A stretch of DNA of 64,000 nucleotides, from positions 62,001 through 126,000 of the forward strand of contig NZ_QPIW01000011.1 of assembly GCF_003339505.1 (NCBI RefSeq). The letters are read 5' to 3'. This DNA comes from Runella aurantiaca. Lineage in GTDB: Bacteria; Bacteroidota; Bacteroidia; Cytophagales; Spirosomataceae. The position numbers and the translations under genes were made by a program. Every line of letters starts with the position of its first letter. Position 1 is the stretch's first letter. The notes under the pieces are model-generated. The model made no database searches. It was not told the DNA's origin and saw only the letters and a program-made list of their open reading frames with translations. Below are positions 27,469 to 35,367 of this stretch, one piece after another.

Positions 27469-28059
27469 AAAAACCTTCGGAAACAACATCGGTACTGTAC
27501 GACGGTAAAGCTGATACGCTTCTCCAAATTCGGCCACCAGTTTTTGCTCTTCAAAATAAATACCAATCCGTGTATAAACCGTCACGCAGGTCGCCATCAG
27601 CAATGTGCGAACCAAAGAATCCGACAAAAACAGTCCCCAGATAAACAGAATCGTACCCGTATAAATTGGGTGCCGTACGTAGTGCAGCAAACCATTGGTT
27701 TTGAGCGCCCCAGAGCCTGCTTTCGAATCCCTCGGTGAGAATGTCAGACCCGAAAACTCTTTGAGGTTATACCCCGAAATGGCAATCATTACAATAAGCA
27801 AACCACCGTATTTTAGAAAATTGCCGAGTAAATATATCCGCCAATCAAACGCCCATAAAGACTGCGCTGGAAGCGTAAATTGATAGAACAGAATTGCCAC
27901 CAAAAGTACAAACGCCAACCCATTGTATATCAGCCGATAAAAGCCATAACCTCGCCTCATTTTTTGTTCAAAAAAAAGCTTGACACCATTGTTGGCCAAT
28001 ACGCTGTGGAGTAGGCCGTAAGCAAGCCAAAAAGTAACCAAAAGTACGTACGACCCCAT
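27448..28059 (-). CDS. Isoprenylcysteine methyltransferase-like/NnrU-like integral membrane protein
   Basis: A 203-residue membrane protein with about five helices. The C-terminal half carries the PEMT/ICMT-type motif HYVRHPIYTGTILF and the acidic pair in YFEEQKLVAEFGEAYQLYRR, which in relatives form the S-adenosylmethionine site. The N-terminal half resembles NnrU proteins. A membrane methyltransferase role is likely, but the acceptor is unknown. Its last codons lie in the shared terminator stem, which is unusual. Confidence 0.8.
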   Translation of the reverse strand: MGSYVLLVTFWLAYGLLHSVLANNGVKLFFEQKMRRGYGFYRLIYNGLAFVLLVAILFYQFTLPAQSLWAFDWRIYLLGNFLKYGGLLIVMIAISGYNLKEFSGLTFSPRDSKAGSGALKTNGLLHYVRHPIYTGTILFIWGLFLSDSLVRTLLMATCVTVYTRIGIYFEEQKLVAEFGEAYQLYRRTVPMLFPKVFYKKAAP

Positions 28060-28228
28060 TTTGTTTTTCTGTTTAACGAAGATAAAGATAAGCGTAAATT
28101 AGACGATTTTCGGCATGGCTAAAAGAATCATTTCCGAAGGAAAAGCGGCTTTTACTTCCATTCTGGTTACTTTTGTTTGTTCATCAAGTTTTAAAATAGC
28201 CCATCACCAAACACTTCCTTCACCGACT

Positions 28229-29764
28229 ATGAAACCTTCCTTTTTGCGACTTTTTGCGCTGTTGTTTTTCAGCACTTTCCTCCTCCGCGCCCAATCCTAC
28301 AAACCACCCGTATTTACCGACCCCGAACGGATGAAAAAGATTGAAGCGGTGCTGCCTACCATCGACAAAATTTACAAAGAATACGCCGAAAAAAACCATT
28401 TTCCTGGATTTACGTACGGCGTGGTGGTCGATGGCAAACTCATCCATACGGGTAGCTTGGGCTATACCGACCTGAGTAAAAAAACGACGGCAAATACCCA
28501 ATCACTCTTCCGGATTGCGTCCATGAGTAAGAGTTTTACCACGATGGCTATTTTGCAACTGCGCGACGCTGGTAAGCTCAACCTCGATGACCGGGCCGAC
28601 AAGTACATTCCTGAAATGAAAAATACCAAACTGCTCACCGCCGATGCGCCCGCCATCACCATTCGGCATTTGTTGACGCACGCGGCAGGTTTTCCCGAAG
28701 ATAACCCTTGGGGCGACCGGCAGCTGGCGGATACCAATGAAGAGTTGTTGAAACTATTGCAAAGTCAGGTGGCTTTTTCTAATGCGCCAGGTGTGGCGTA
28801 TGAGTACAGCAATTTAGGGATTACGTTGTTAGGATACATCATTCAAAAAGTATCGGGCAAAACCTATCAGCAGTTTATCAACGAAAACATCTTACAACCC
28901 CTCGGAATGACCCATACTAAATGGGAGTACACCGAAGTTCCCGCCGATAAACTCGCCCACGGCTACCGTTGGCGCGACGGGCAGTGGGTAGAAGAACCAC
29001 TTCTTCACGATGGTGCTTACGGCGCGATGGGCGGGCTGATTACCTCCATCGAAGATTTTAGTAAATATACGGCCTACCACTTGGCCGCTTGGCCCCCCAA
29101 AGACGATGCTGACAATGGCCCACTCAAACGTAGTTCTATCCGCGAAATGCACCAACCTTGGAATATTAGCGGTTTTGCCCCCAACTACAAATACCCAAGC
29201 GGGCGCCCCTGCGCAACGGTATCGGCCTATTGCTATGGACTGAATTGGATGCGCGACTGTGAAGGCCGCGAGTACGTGGGCCACAGCGGCGGGTTGCCAG
29301 GCTTTGGCAGCAATTGGAGAATTTTGCCTCAGTACGGCATTGGGGTTGTTGCTTTTGCCAACCTTACGTATGCTTCAACCGTACCAATCAACCTGCGGGT
29401 TTTGGACACGATCATCGTGAGTGCCAAGCTACAACCACGCCAATTGCCTGCTTCTGACATCCTTAAAAAGCGCCAAAAAGAGTTGACCCAGCTCCTCCCC
29501 GACTGGAAAAATGCCGAAGCAAGCGGGCTATTTGCCGAAAACTTCTTTGCCGATTATTCCTTGGAAGCGTTGAAAAAAGAAGCCGCAACCTTGTTTAAAA
29601 AAGCGGGTAAAATCGTGAGTGTGAAAGAAATTGTTCCCGAAAATCAACTGCGCGGGCGTTACCTAATCGAAGGCGAAAAAGCAACGTTTTGGGTATCATT
29701 CACCCTCACCCCTGAAAATCCGCCGCTGATTCAGGAGTATCATATTGGGGAGGTGAAAAAATAG
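28229..29764 (+). CDS. Exported serine hydrolase of the beta-lactamase (class C/PBP4*) family
   Basis: About 511 residues from the ATG at 28229, which gives the signal peptide MKPSFLRLFALLFFSTFLLR cleaved after AQ; the frame is open from 28115. The SxxK motif is in RIASMSKSF, the tyrosine motif is YEYSN, and the third motif is HSGG. These define the penicillin-binding protein/class C beta-lactamase fold. Relatives are esterases, D-amino-peptidases and carboxypeptidases as often as beta-lactamases, and a C-terminal domain of about 120 residues is extra. Resistance function should not be assumed. Confidence 0.9.
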   Translation: MKPSFLRLFALLFFSTFLLRAQSYKPPVFTDPERMKKIEAVLPTIDKIYKEYAEKNHFPGFTYGVVVDGKLIHTGSLGYTDLSKKTTANTQSLFRIASMSKSFTTMAILQLRDAGKLNLDDRADKYIPEMKNTKLLTADAPAITIRHLLTHAAGFPEDNPWGDRQLADTNEELLKLLQSQVAFSNAPGVAYEYSNLGITLLGYIIQKVSGKTYQQFINENILQPLGMTHTKWEYTEVPADKLAHGYRWRDGQWVEEPLLHDGAYGAMGGLITSIEDFSKYTAYHLAAWPPKDDADNGPLKRSSIREMHQPWNISGFAPNYKYPSGRPCATVSAYCYGLNWMRDCEGREYVGHSGGLPGFGSNWRILPQYGIGVVAFANLTYASTVPINLRVLDTIIVSAKLQPRQLPASDILKKRQKELTQLLPDWKNAEASGLFAENFFADYSLEALKKEAATLFKKAGKIVSVKEIVPENQLRGRYLIEGEKATFWVSFTLTPENPPLIQEYHIGEVKK

Positions 29765-29765
29765 A

Positions 29766-29845
29766 GTTCACGCAAAGCCGCAGAGGAACAAAGCATTATT
29801 TCTCTGCGACTTTGCCGCAACGGCTTACTGCCCCTCTGCGTGAAT
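29766..29845. repeat. Palindromic intergenic repeat
   Basis: The unit GCAAAGCCGCAGAGG (29772-29786) has a near complement TCTCTGCGACTTTGC (29801-29815), and a third element CCTCTGCGTGAA (29833-29844) complements the outer TTCACGCA and CAGAGG parts. Short palindromic units of this kind recur between genes in this phylum; here it also may end the hydrolase transcript. Confidence 0.55.
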
Positions 29846-29902
29846 ATGTACATTAGATTCTTATTTACCCCTCCTTTTGCATAGAAAAAACGCACTAAAC
29901 CT

Positions 29903-31249
29903 ATGCAAACCTCCCGCAGAGATTTCATCCGTTCGGCCTCCGCATTGGCGGGTACGGGCCTTTTTTCATTTGCTCCTTTGGAGATTTTAGCCAGCCAACG
30001 CAAGCGCGTGTCGGCCAATGAAAAAGTGCAACTTGGTGTTATAGGCTGCAAGGGCATGGGCTGGTCAGATTTGCGCTCGCACCTTCAACTCAGCGACGTG
30101 GAGTGCATAGCGCTTTGCGATGTTGACCAAAGTGTATTAGATCAACGCGCCGCCGATGTAGAAAAGGCACAGGGCAAACGCCCCCAATTGTACAAGGATT
30201 ATCGCAAAATGCTTGAGAATAAAGACATTGACGCGGTCATCATCGGTACACCCGACCATTGGCATTGCCTAGCCATGACCGATTCACTGGCGGCGGGCAA
30301 GCACGTTTATTGCGAAAAACCATTGGCCAATTCCATCGAAGAATGTAACATTATGTTAGCGGCGGCCAAAAGAGCCAACAAAATCATCCAAATTGGGCAG
30401 TGGCAACGCAGTGGCTCGCACTACGAAAAAGCCATCGAATACGTGCGCTCGGGCAAATTGGGCAACATTCGGTTGGTGAAAGTATGGGCGTATCAGGGTT
30501 GGATGGAACCCGTTTCCGTAAAACCAGACGGCCCCGTGCCAGCGGGCGTAGACTACGACATGTGGCTCGGTCCCGCCAAAAAACGCCCGTTTAACCCCAA
30601 CCGTTTTCATTTCAATTTTCGTTGGTTTTGGGACTACGCCGGCGGTTTAATGACCGACTGGGGTGTGCATGAAATCGACATTGCCCTCTACGCCATGAAC
30701 GCCAAAGCCCCTAAATCTGTGATGGCTTCGGGCGGAAAACTAGCCTATCCAGACGATGCCTCCGAAACCCCTGACACTCTGCAAACGGTGTATGAATATG
30801 AAGGTTTTAACATGCTGTGGGAACACGCCACGGGTATCGACGGCGGCAATTATGGTCTTACCGAAGGGATTGCGTTCATCGGCAATAACGGTACGCTTGT
30901 ACTCCACCGGGGCGGCTGGTCGTTGCATCCCGAAACCCAAACCAAAAACGGCATCAAAATCTATAAAATTGAAGATATTCCTGATCAGGCCCGCAATGGT
31001 GAATACCTCAATGACCACACCAAAAACTTCGTACAGGCCATCAAAGACAACAATCCTAAAATCTTGAAATGCGGCATCGAAACGGGCAGTATTGCGGCTA
31101 TCAACGCCCACATGGGCAATATTGCCTACAAAACAGGCCGTAAAGTATATTGGGATGCAGCAGCGGGTACTTTCAAGAACGACGCGGAAGCCAATGCCCT
31201 CATTAAAGCCCACTATAACAATGGCTGGCAACTGCCAAAAATAAGCTAA
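29903..31249 (+). CDS. Tat-exported Gfo/Idh/MocA family oxidoreductase
   Basis: A 448-residue protein with a twin-arginine signal (SRRDFIRSASALAGTGLFSF), followed by a Rossmann domain (LGVIGCKGMG near residue 46) and the family motif EKPLA, then a C-terminal alpha/beta domain. Periplasmic members of this family act on sugars with tightly bound NAD; relatives include GH109 glycosidases. The sequence GGGLMTDWGVHEID-like stretch (YAGGLMTDWGVHEIDIAL) holds the conserved histidine. The substrate is unknown. It stands alone, flanked by two repeat regions. Confidence 0.88.
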   Translation: MQTSRRDFIRSASALAGTGLFSFAPLEILASQRKRVSANEKVQLGVIGCKGMGWSDLRSHLQLSDVECIALCDVDQSVLDQRAADVEKAQGKRPQLYKDYRKMLENKDIDAVIIGTPDHWHCLAMTDSLAAGKHVYCEKPLANSIEECNIMLAAAKRANKIIQIGQWQRSGSHYEKAIEYVRSGKLGNIRLVKVWAYQGWMEPVSVKPDGPVPAGVDYDMWLGPAKKRPFNPNRFHFNFRWFWDYAGGLMTDWGVHEIDIALYAMNAKAPKSVMASGGKLAYPDDASETPDTLQTVYEYEGFNMLWEHATGIDGGNYGLTEGIAFIGNNGTLVLHRGGWSLHPETQTKNGIKIYKIEDIPDQARNGEYLNDHTKNFVQAIKDNNPKILKCGIETGSIAAINAHMGNIAYKTGRKVYWDAAAGTFKNDAEANALIKAHYNNGWQLPKIS

Positions 31250-31251
31250 TC

Positions 31252-31318
31252 AACGTCGGCGAGGGAACATGGGCGAGGCTTAGGGAACGTCGGCGAGGTT
31301 TTGAACCTCACCGACGTT
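31252..31318. repeat. Direct and inverted copies of AACGTCGGCGAGG
   Basis: AACGTCGGCGAGG occurs at 31252-31264 and 31286-31298, and the near complement CCTCACCGACGTT at 31306-31318, so the second and third form a hairpin with a 7-nt loop. A related hairpin is at 57808-57853. Confidence 0.75.
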
Positions 31319-31320
31319 AG

Positions 31321-31359
31321 AATATGAGGTGCAAATTTGATAACTTTGCGCCTCATATT
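31321..31359 (+). promoter_or_regulatory. purM promoter embedded in an imperfect hairpin
   Basis: TAACTTTG at 31341-31348 matches TAnnTTTG exactly and lies 23 nt before the purM ATG. It overlaps a 15-bp hairpin (31321-31335 with 31345-31359, one mismatch). Confidence 0.5.
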
Positions 31360-31371
31360 GTGTTTAACTCC

Positions 31372-32538
31372 ATGACTGAACGTTACCTCCAACGCGGCGT
31401 ATCGGCTTCCAAAGAAGATGTACACCGCGCCATTGCCAACCTCGACAAAGGGCTTTTTCCGAAAGCATTCTGCAAAATTGTGCCTGACACCCTCGCCGGT
31501 GACCCTGATTATTGTACCATCATGCACGCCGACGGTGCTGGTACCAAAACCTCATTAGCGTATTTGTATTGGAAAGAAACGGGCGATTTGTCAGTGTGGC
31601 GCGGCATTGCGCAGGATTCCATCGTGATGAATACCGACGACCTCATTTGCGTGGGAGCTACCGGCCCGATGCTGATTTCGTCGAGTATCGACCGCAACAA
31701 AAATAAAATTCCGGGCGATGTGATTGCCGAAATCATCAACGGTACCGAGGAAGTGCTGGAGATGCTCCGCAGCCACGGCGTAGAGATTTACAGCACTGGT
31801 GGCGAAACCGCCGACGTAGGCGATTTGGTACGAACGATTACGGTCAACAGCACCGTGATTGCCCGCATGAAACGCGCGGATGTAATTTCCAATGACACCA
31901 TACAGGCAGGAGACGTGATTGTGGGCTTGGCTTCTTTTGGGCAGGCTTCTTACGAAACTACCTACAACGGCGGCATGGGCAGCAACGGACTTACCTCCGC
32001 CCGCCACGACGTATTAGACAGTTATCTTGCCCCCAAATATCCCGAAAGTTTCGATCCTGAAGTACACAGTTCATTGGTTTACAGCGGCTCAAAACGTCTG
32101 ACCGATGCCGTTGCAGGCGCGCCCATCAACGTAGGGCAACTGATTCTTTCTCCTACCCGCACCTACGCTCCTTTTGCAAAAACGCTGCTGGACGAACTCC
32201 GCCCGCAGATTCACGGCATGGTGCATTGCAGCGGCGGCGCTCAAACCAAAGTCCTGCATTTTATTGATAATCTGCACGTTATCAAAGATAACCTATTCCC
32301 CATTCCGCCGCTCTTCAAACTGATTCAGGCCGAAAGCGGAACGAGTTGGCAGGAAATGTATAAAGTCTTCAACATGGGCCACCGCTTAGAAGTATACCTT
32401 TCGGAAGCCCACGCGCAACGCGTGATTGAAATCGCTCAATCGTTCGGGATAGAAGCCCAAATCATTGGCCATGTAGAAGCCCATGAAGGCAAAAAAGTAA
32501 CGGTAAAGAGTGAATTTGGCGAGTTTGTGTATGAATAG
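31372..32538 (+). CDS. purM: AIR synthase (phosphoribosylformylglycinamidine cyclo-ligase)
   Basis: A 388-residue ATP-dependent cytosolic enzyme of purine biosynthesis. It has the PurM-family glycine-rich and metal-binding segments: IMHADGAGTKTSLAYL, DSIVMNTDDLICVGA, STGGETADVGD and the C-terminal VHCSGGAQTK and NMGHRLEVYL. The start at the ATG at 31372 gives MTERYLQRGVSASKEDVHRA; an upstream ATG at 31324 is inside the promoter hairpin. The form is the longer one typical of Bacteroidota. It is not in a purine operon here. Confidence 0.92.
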   Translation: MTERYLQRGVSASKEDVHRAIANLDKGLFPKAFCKIVPDTLAGDPDYCTIMHADGAGTKTSLAYLYWKETGDLSVWRGIAQDSIVMNTDDLICVGATGPMLISSSIDRNKNKIPGDVIAEIINGTEEVLEMLRSHGVEIYSTGGETADVGDLVRTITVNSTVIARMKRADVISNDTIQAGDVIVGLASFGQASYETTYNGGMGSNGLTSARHDVLDSYLAPKYPESFDPEVHSSLVYSGSKRLTDAVAGAPINVGQLILSPTRTYAPFAKTLLDELRPQIHGMVHCSGGAQTKVLHFIDNLHVIKDNLFPIPPLFKLIQAESGTSWQEMYKVFNMGHRLEVYLSEAHAQRVIEIAQSFGIEAQIIGHVEAHEGKKVTVKSEFGEFVYE

Positions 32539-32541
32539 TTG

Positions 32542-32573
32542 TTTGTATAACTAATCTAAACTTTTTAAATTTG
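32542..32573 (+). promoter_or_regulatory. Near-consensus promoter of the DUF6883/DUF4926 pair
   Basis: TTTG at 32542-32545, a 20-nt spacer and TAAATTTG at 32566-32573 match the Bacteroidota TTTG/TAnnTTTG consensus at both elements. The ATG is only 12 nt beyond, so the leader is very short. Confidence 0.6.
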
Positions 32574-32584
32574 TAATAGGTGTA

Positions 32585-32893
32585 ATGAAGCAAACTATCA
32601 TTGTTGAGAAAGCTAAAATCACCGATTACCTATTGGTTTGGAAAGAGAAAAATGATAAATCTGCTTTTCTCAATCGCTTAGGCTATTACCAAAACAACTG
32701 GGAAGATCTACAAAACGAGATAATTCTTATTGCCCAGAATAACGATTCCGTTTTCCAACGCACAGCGCCTTTTGGAGGCAGTTTGCATAAAATTGTGGCA
32801 AAATTGAAAGATAAGAGTGTTATTACAATTTGGTTACTGACAGAAGACAATGAAACGTTTCGGTTTGTGACATTATACCCTAATGATCTTTAG
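32585..32893 (+). CDS. DUF6883 domain protein
   Basis: A 102-residue soluble single-domain protein. The pattern KITDYLLVWKEKNDKSAFLN, LGYYQNNWEDLQNEIILIAQ, then FGGSLHKIVAKL and VITIWLL with a final FRFVTLYP matches DUF6883. That domain occurs alone next to DUF4926 genes and also at the C-termini of polymorphic-toxin-like proteins; its activity is unknown. The next gene begins within or 4 nt after its stop. It has its own strong promoter, and purM lies upstream as an unrelated neighbour. Confidence 0.75.
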   Translation: MKQTIIVEKAKITDYLLVWKEKNDKSAFLNRLGYYQNNWEDLQNEIILIAQNNDSVFQRTAPFGGSLHKIVAKLKDKSVITIWLLTEDNETFRFVTLYPNDL

Positions 32894-32897
32894 AAAA

Positions 32898-33146
32898 ATG
32901 AAATTTGAACTATTTTCAACAGTATTATTAGTGCATGACCTACCACAATCAGGTTTTTGCAAAGGTGACGTAGGAACAATTATTGAGCATATTCATGGTA
33001 CTAATGGAAAGCCCGACGGTTATATCCTTGAGTTTTTTGACACCGAAGGGCAAACCATAGATGTTGTTCCTGTTTTAGAATCAGACATTATGTATCCTCA
33101 TGCCAAGATGATTGTCAATTATCGCGATTTAGAGAATGTTGCCTAA
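32898..33146 (+). CDS. DUF4926 domain protein
   Basis: An 82-residue small beta-rich protein with the DUF4926 signature: VHDLPQSGFCKGDVGTIIEH, YILEFFDTEGQTIDVVPV. The start at 32898 gives MKFELFSTVLL like relatives; an ATG at 32883 would overlap the DUF6883 gene by 11 nt. It is cotranscribed with DUF6883. The pairing suggests a two-component module, possibly toxin and antidote, but which partner would be toxic is not shown by the sequence. Confidence 0.78.
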   Translation: MKFELFSTVLLVHDLPQSGFCKGDVGTIIEHIHGTNGKPDGYILEFFDTEGQTIDVVPVLESDIMYPHAKMIVNYRDLENVA

Positions 33147-33220
33147 TTCTTTCAGTGTTTTTATTTCTTTTGGTATTCAGCACACTGAGAATCAATGGAT
33201 ATAACAACATAATTTATAAT

Positions 33221-33640
33221 TTACGCTAACATAATTTTCAATCCTGCTCCGATAAAAACCAGCCCAAATCCGCCTAAGACGACGGTCAATCCCCATAGTT
33301 CCCAAAACCCCGCGATTTTAGCATTGGCGGGGTTTTGGGTTTCGTAGCGAACCTTCACACGCTCCCCTTCTTGATAACTGCCTTTACGACGGGTAGTTCC
33401 GACGCCGTTGCGAAACTCTATTTTTTGGCCTTCTGCTGTCTCAAAAGCAATAACCGGATAAAACGTAGTTTCGCCGCGCGTTGACCTCACATAATCCCAC
33501 CGAACCACGGTCCCCATTGCCGAGAGAGATTTGTTCATAAAAGCTTTATCACTTTTGTAGAAATTCCAGCTCACGGCCGCCATAATCAGCCCAATCAACG
33601 CAAATACTCCTCCCCCAATCAAAGAAGACGATTTTTTCAT
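33221..33640 (-). CDS. DUF3592 family membrane protein
   Basis: A 139-residue protein with an N-terminal helix (LIGGGVFALIGLIMAAVSW), a beta-barrel-like soluble domain (GTVVRWDYVRSTRGETTFYP, GERVKVRYETQNPANAKI) and a C-terminal helix. This order is typical of DUF3592. Function unknown. It starts 14 nt after the stop of the small secreted protein on the same strand, so they form a two-gene operon. Confidence 0.82.
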   Translation of the reverse strand: MKKSSSLIGGGVFALIGLIMAAVSWNFYKSDKAFMNKSLSAMGTVVRWDYVRSTRGETTFYPVIAFETAEGQKIEFRNGVGTTRRKGSYQEGERVKVRYETQNPANAKIAGFWELWGLTVVLGGFGLVFIGAGLKIMLA

Positions 33641-33654
33641 GTAAGTATGTCAGG

Positions 33655-33975
33655 CTAAGGCTTCTTAGGAAATTTTCTCTCCCCTCTACCTAAAGGATTA
33701 GGCATCCGATACACACTTCCGCTGTCTTGTAGCATTTTGATATCGGCGTTCGGCATGTTTTCGGGAGATTGCGCCACTAGAATTGGCATGTTGTCTATGT
33801 TGGCATAAGCCATGCTCGAATCTTGCGAAAAACGATACGAGACGGGAGGATAAAGCGGCGGATAAATCTTTTTGATTTTCAACGGCTTTGAAGGTGAAGG
33901 AATTCTCAGCTCTAGTTTCTGCGCCCACGCTACCGAAAATCCCAACACTAAAATAGAAGTAAGAATTATTTTCAT
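33655..33975 (-). CDS. Small secreted protein, uncharacterised
   Basis: A 106-residue protein from the ATG at 33975, with signal peptide MKIILTSILVLGFSVAWAQ and a proline-rich, highly charged mature part (PSPSKPLKIKKIYPPLYPPV, PNPLGRGERKFPKKP). The longer open frame to 34068 would cross the promoter. I do not recognise a family. It is upstream of the DUF3592 gene in the same operon. Confidence 0.6.
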   Translation of the reverse strand: MKIILTSILVLGFSVAWAQKLELRIPSPSKPLKIKKIYPPLYPPVSYRFSQDSSMAYANIDNMPILVAQSPENMPNADIKMLQDSGSVYRMPNPLGRGERKFPKKP

Positions 33976-33997
33976 AGCACTTAGGATAAGTTTTAAG

Positions 33998-34027
33998 CAA
34001 ATATATAACGATTTGTTTAATCGCAAA
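33998..34027 (-). promoter_or_regulatory. Strong candidate promoter of the small secreted protein/DUF3592 operon
   Basis: On the minus strand TTTG (34024-34027), an 18-nt spacer and TATATTTG (33998-34005) match the Bacteroidota consensus, 22 nt before the ATG at 33975. Confidence 0.55.
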
Positions 34028-34316
34028 ATCTTTAAGCAAAAGGCTTGAAAACAATCAACTTTCGCCAAAATTCAGTGTACAGGGCCGTCATTAAAATGAG
34101 TATTTTTACGCTATATATCCTCACAAAAAACATGCTTCTTTGTGACTTTAAAACCTAACAAAAAAGTAGCCGAAACCTGCGGATGTAGTGGTTCAGCATT
34201 ACGTCAGAAAGTTTTGGAGGCAATATACAATAAACAAGGAAAGCGCCTTTCGATAGGCACAAGTGGTAGAAAAGAAGACAGTTTAATTCAAACCAGTTCC
34301 GCAACCAGTTTTTGCA
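34028..34316. other. Intergenic region before the lipoprotein array
   Basis: About 290 nt with no convincing gene. A GTG-initiated frame of 61 codons begins at 34142 but shows no family and overlaps the first lipoprotein. No promoter matching the consensus is obvious in front of 34317. Confidence 0.4.
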
Positions 34317-34742
34317 ATGATAATTAAAAGAATTTTTATTGGAATTTTGTTGGTACTGATGGGATGTGAGCGAAAAGACATCATAGAGAAGCACATCATC
34401 ACAGATTTTTCTAAGCCTCAATCTTTATTCTATACCATACAAAGAGAGCAAAGTATAGTGGATTACAAAATTAAAGGATCCATAGACGGAAGCTTAGGAT
34501 ATAGTGAGGGAAGTTGTTTTGACAAAAACGAATTTTCGTCATTCATCAGGGGTAAAAATCTTAGTGAAATCGATACTAGTCTGAAAAGAAGGTATTTTAA
34601 AATTTTTGCTGATTCGATCATTGCTAAGGGTGGGTGTGAAGGTACTCAAGCTGGGGCTATGTATTGTTTACAATTCATTCCCGGTACAGCCAAAAAAGGC
34701 AAAATAGAGGTCGTGTTTCGGGAGCATGGGTATGGATTTTAA
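34317..34742 (+). CDS. Tandem-array lipoprotein, copy 1
   Basis: A 141-residue lipoprotein with lipobox LLVLMGC (Cys17). It has the array's common start (IKRIFIGILLVLMGCERKDI) and common end (IPGTAKKGKIEVVFREHGYG), with the middle diverging more than in copies 2 to 4 (KHIITDFSKPQSLFYTIQRE). One further cysteine (SCFD) and a glycine-rich EGTQAG before the end segment are shared. The product is probably anchored to the inner or outer membrane. No known family is recognised. It is the first of four units. Confidence 0.72.
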   Translation: MIIKRIFIGILLVLMGCERKDIIEKHIITDFSKPQSLFYTIQREQSIVDYKIKGSIDGSLGYSEGSCFDKNEFSSFIRGKNLSEIDTSLKRRYFKIFADSIIAKGGCEGTQAGAMYCLQFIPGTAKKGKIEVVFREHGYGF

Positions 34743-34754
34743 TACTTTTAACAA

Positions 34755-34793
34755 ATGCCCCACAGGTCACTTATGGAGTGGTTTGTGGGGCAT
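34755..34793 (+). terminator. Intercistronic hairpin 1 of the lipoprotein array
   Basis: ATGCCCCACA and TGTGGGGCAT are exact 10-bp arms in the 68-nt spacer between copies 1 and 2. No U-run follows, so it may stabilise or process the transcript rather than end it. Confidence 0.6.
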
Positions 34794-34810
34794 TAAGTAC
34801 CTAACAAGAA

Positions 34811-35299
34811 ATGACAATTAAAAGGATTTTTATCGGCATTTTGTTGGTACTGATGGGATGCGAGCGAAAAGACATCATAGAGACGTATGTTTTCAGCGAT
34901 ATTACTAAAACCCGGTATTTCTTTTACAAAATTAAGCGAGAGGATAGTATCGTGGATATAAACGTAAAAGGGTACATGGATGGAAGCTTAGGGGTTTGGC
35001 AAGGCTATTGTTCTGATACTACTGAGTTTAAGATAAATGAAAGAACCATAATGGTAAATCTTTCTGACAACCTCAGTAAAGAATTTTTCTCAACTTACAA
35101 TAAATCATTGAGGGCTAAAGAAAAAGTTCAATTGAACCTTAATAAAGAATTTGTTAGTGTACACAAGGATTCTCTGAGGATTAAGGATGGTAGCGAAGGT
35201 ACTCAAGCAGGTCTTTTTCATTTTTTACATTTTATCCCCGGCACAGCCAAAAAGGGTAAAATAGAGGTCGTCTTTCGGGAGCATGGGTATGGATTTTAA
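34811..35299 (+). CDS. Tandem-array lipoprotein, copy 2 (with internal duplication)
   Basis: A 162-residue lipoprotein, the longest copy. Cys17 follows the same lipobox and the N-terminal 60 residues are nearly identical to copies 3 and 4 (DIIETYVFSD, FFYKIKREDSIVDINVKGYM). The extra length comes from an internal duplication of about 22 residues: LSKEFFSTYNKSLRAKE is followed by LNKEFVSVHKDSLRIKD. The C-terminal segment is identical to the other copies. Function unknown. Confidence 0.75.
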   Translation: MTIKRIFIGILLVLMGCERKDIIETYVFSDITKTRYFFYKIKREDSIVDINVKGYMDGSLGVWQGYCSDTTEFKINERTIMVNLSDNLSKEFFSTYNKSLRAKEKVQLNLNKEFVSVHKDSLRIKDGSEGTQAGLFHFLHFIPGTAKKGKIEVVFREHGYGF

Positions 35300-35311
35300 T
35301 ACTTTTCACAA

Positions 35312-35350
35312 ATGCCCCACAGGTCACTTATGGTGTGGTTTGTGGGGCAT
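35312..35350 (+). terminator. Intercistronic hairpin 2 of the lipoprotein array
   Basis: The same ATGCCCCACA/TGTGGGGCAT stem recurs in the second 68-nt spacer, again without a U-run. Confidence 0.6.
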
Positions 35351-35367
35351 TAAGTACCTAACAAGAA

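Noticed and set aside
29903-30000. Tat signal proteins as phage or mobile genes
   Set aside because: The twin-arginine motif belongs to a regular Gfo/Idh/MocA enzyme with normal domain order.
34142-34327. 61-codon GTG-initiated frame before the lipoprotein array
   Set aside because: It has no recognisable family or promoter and overlaps the first lipoprotein start.
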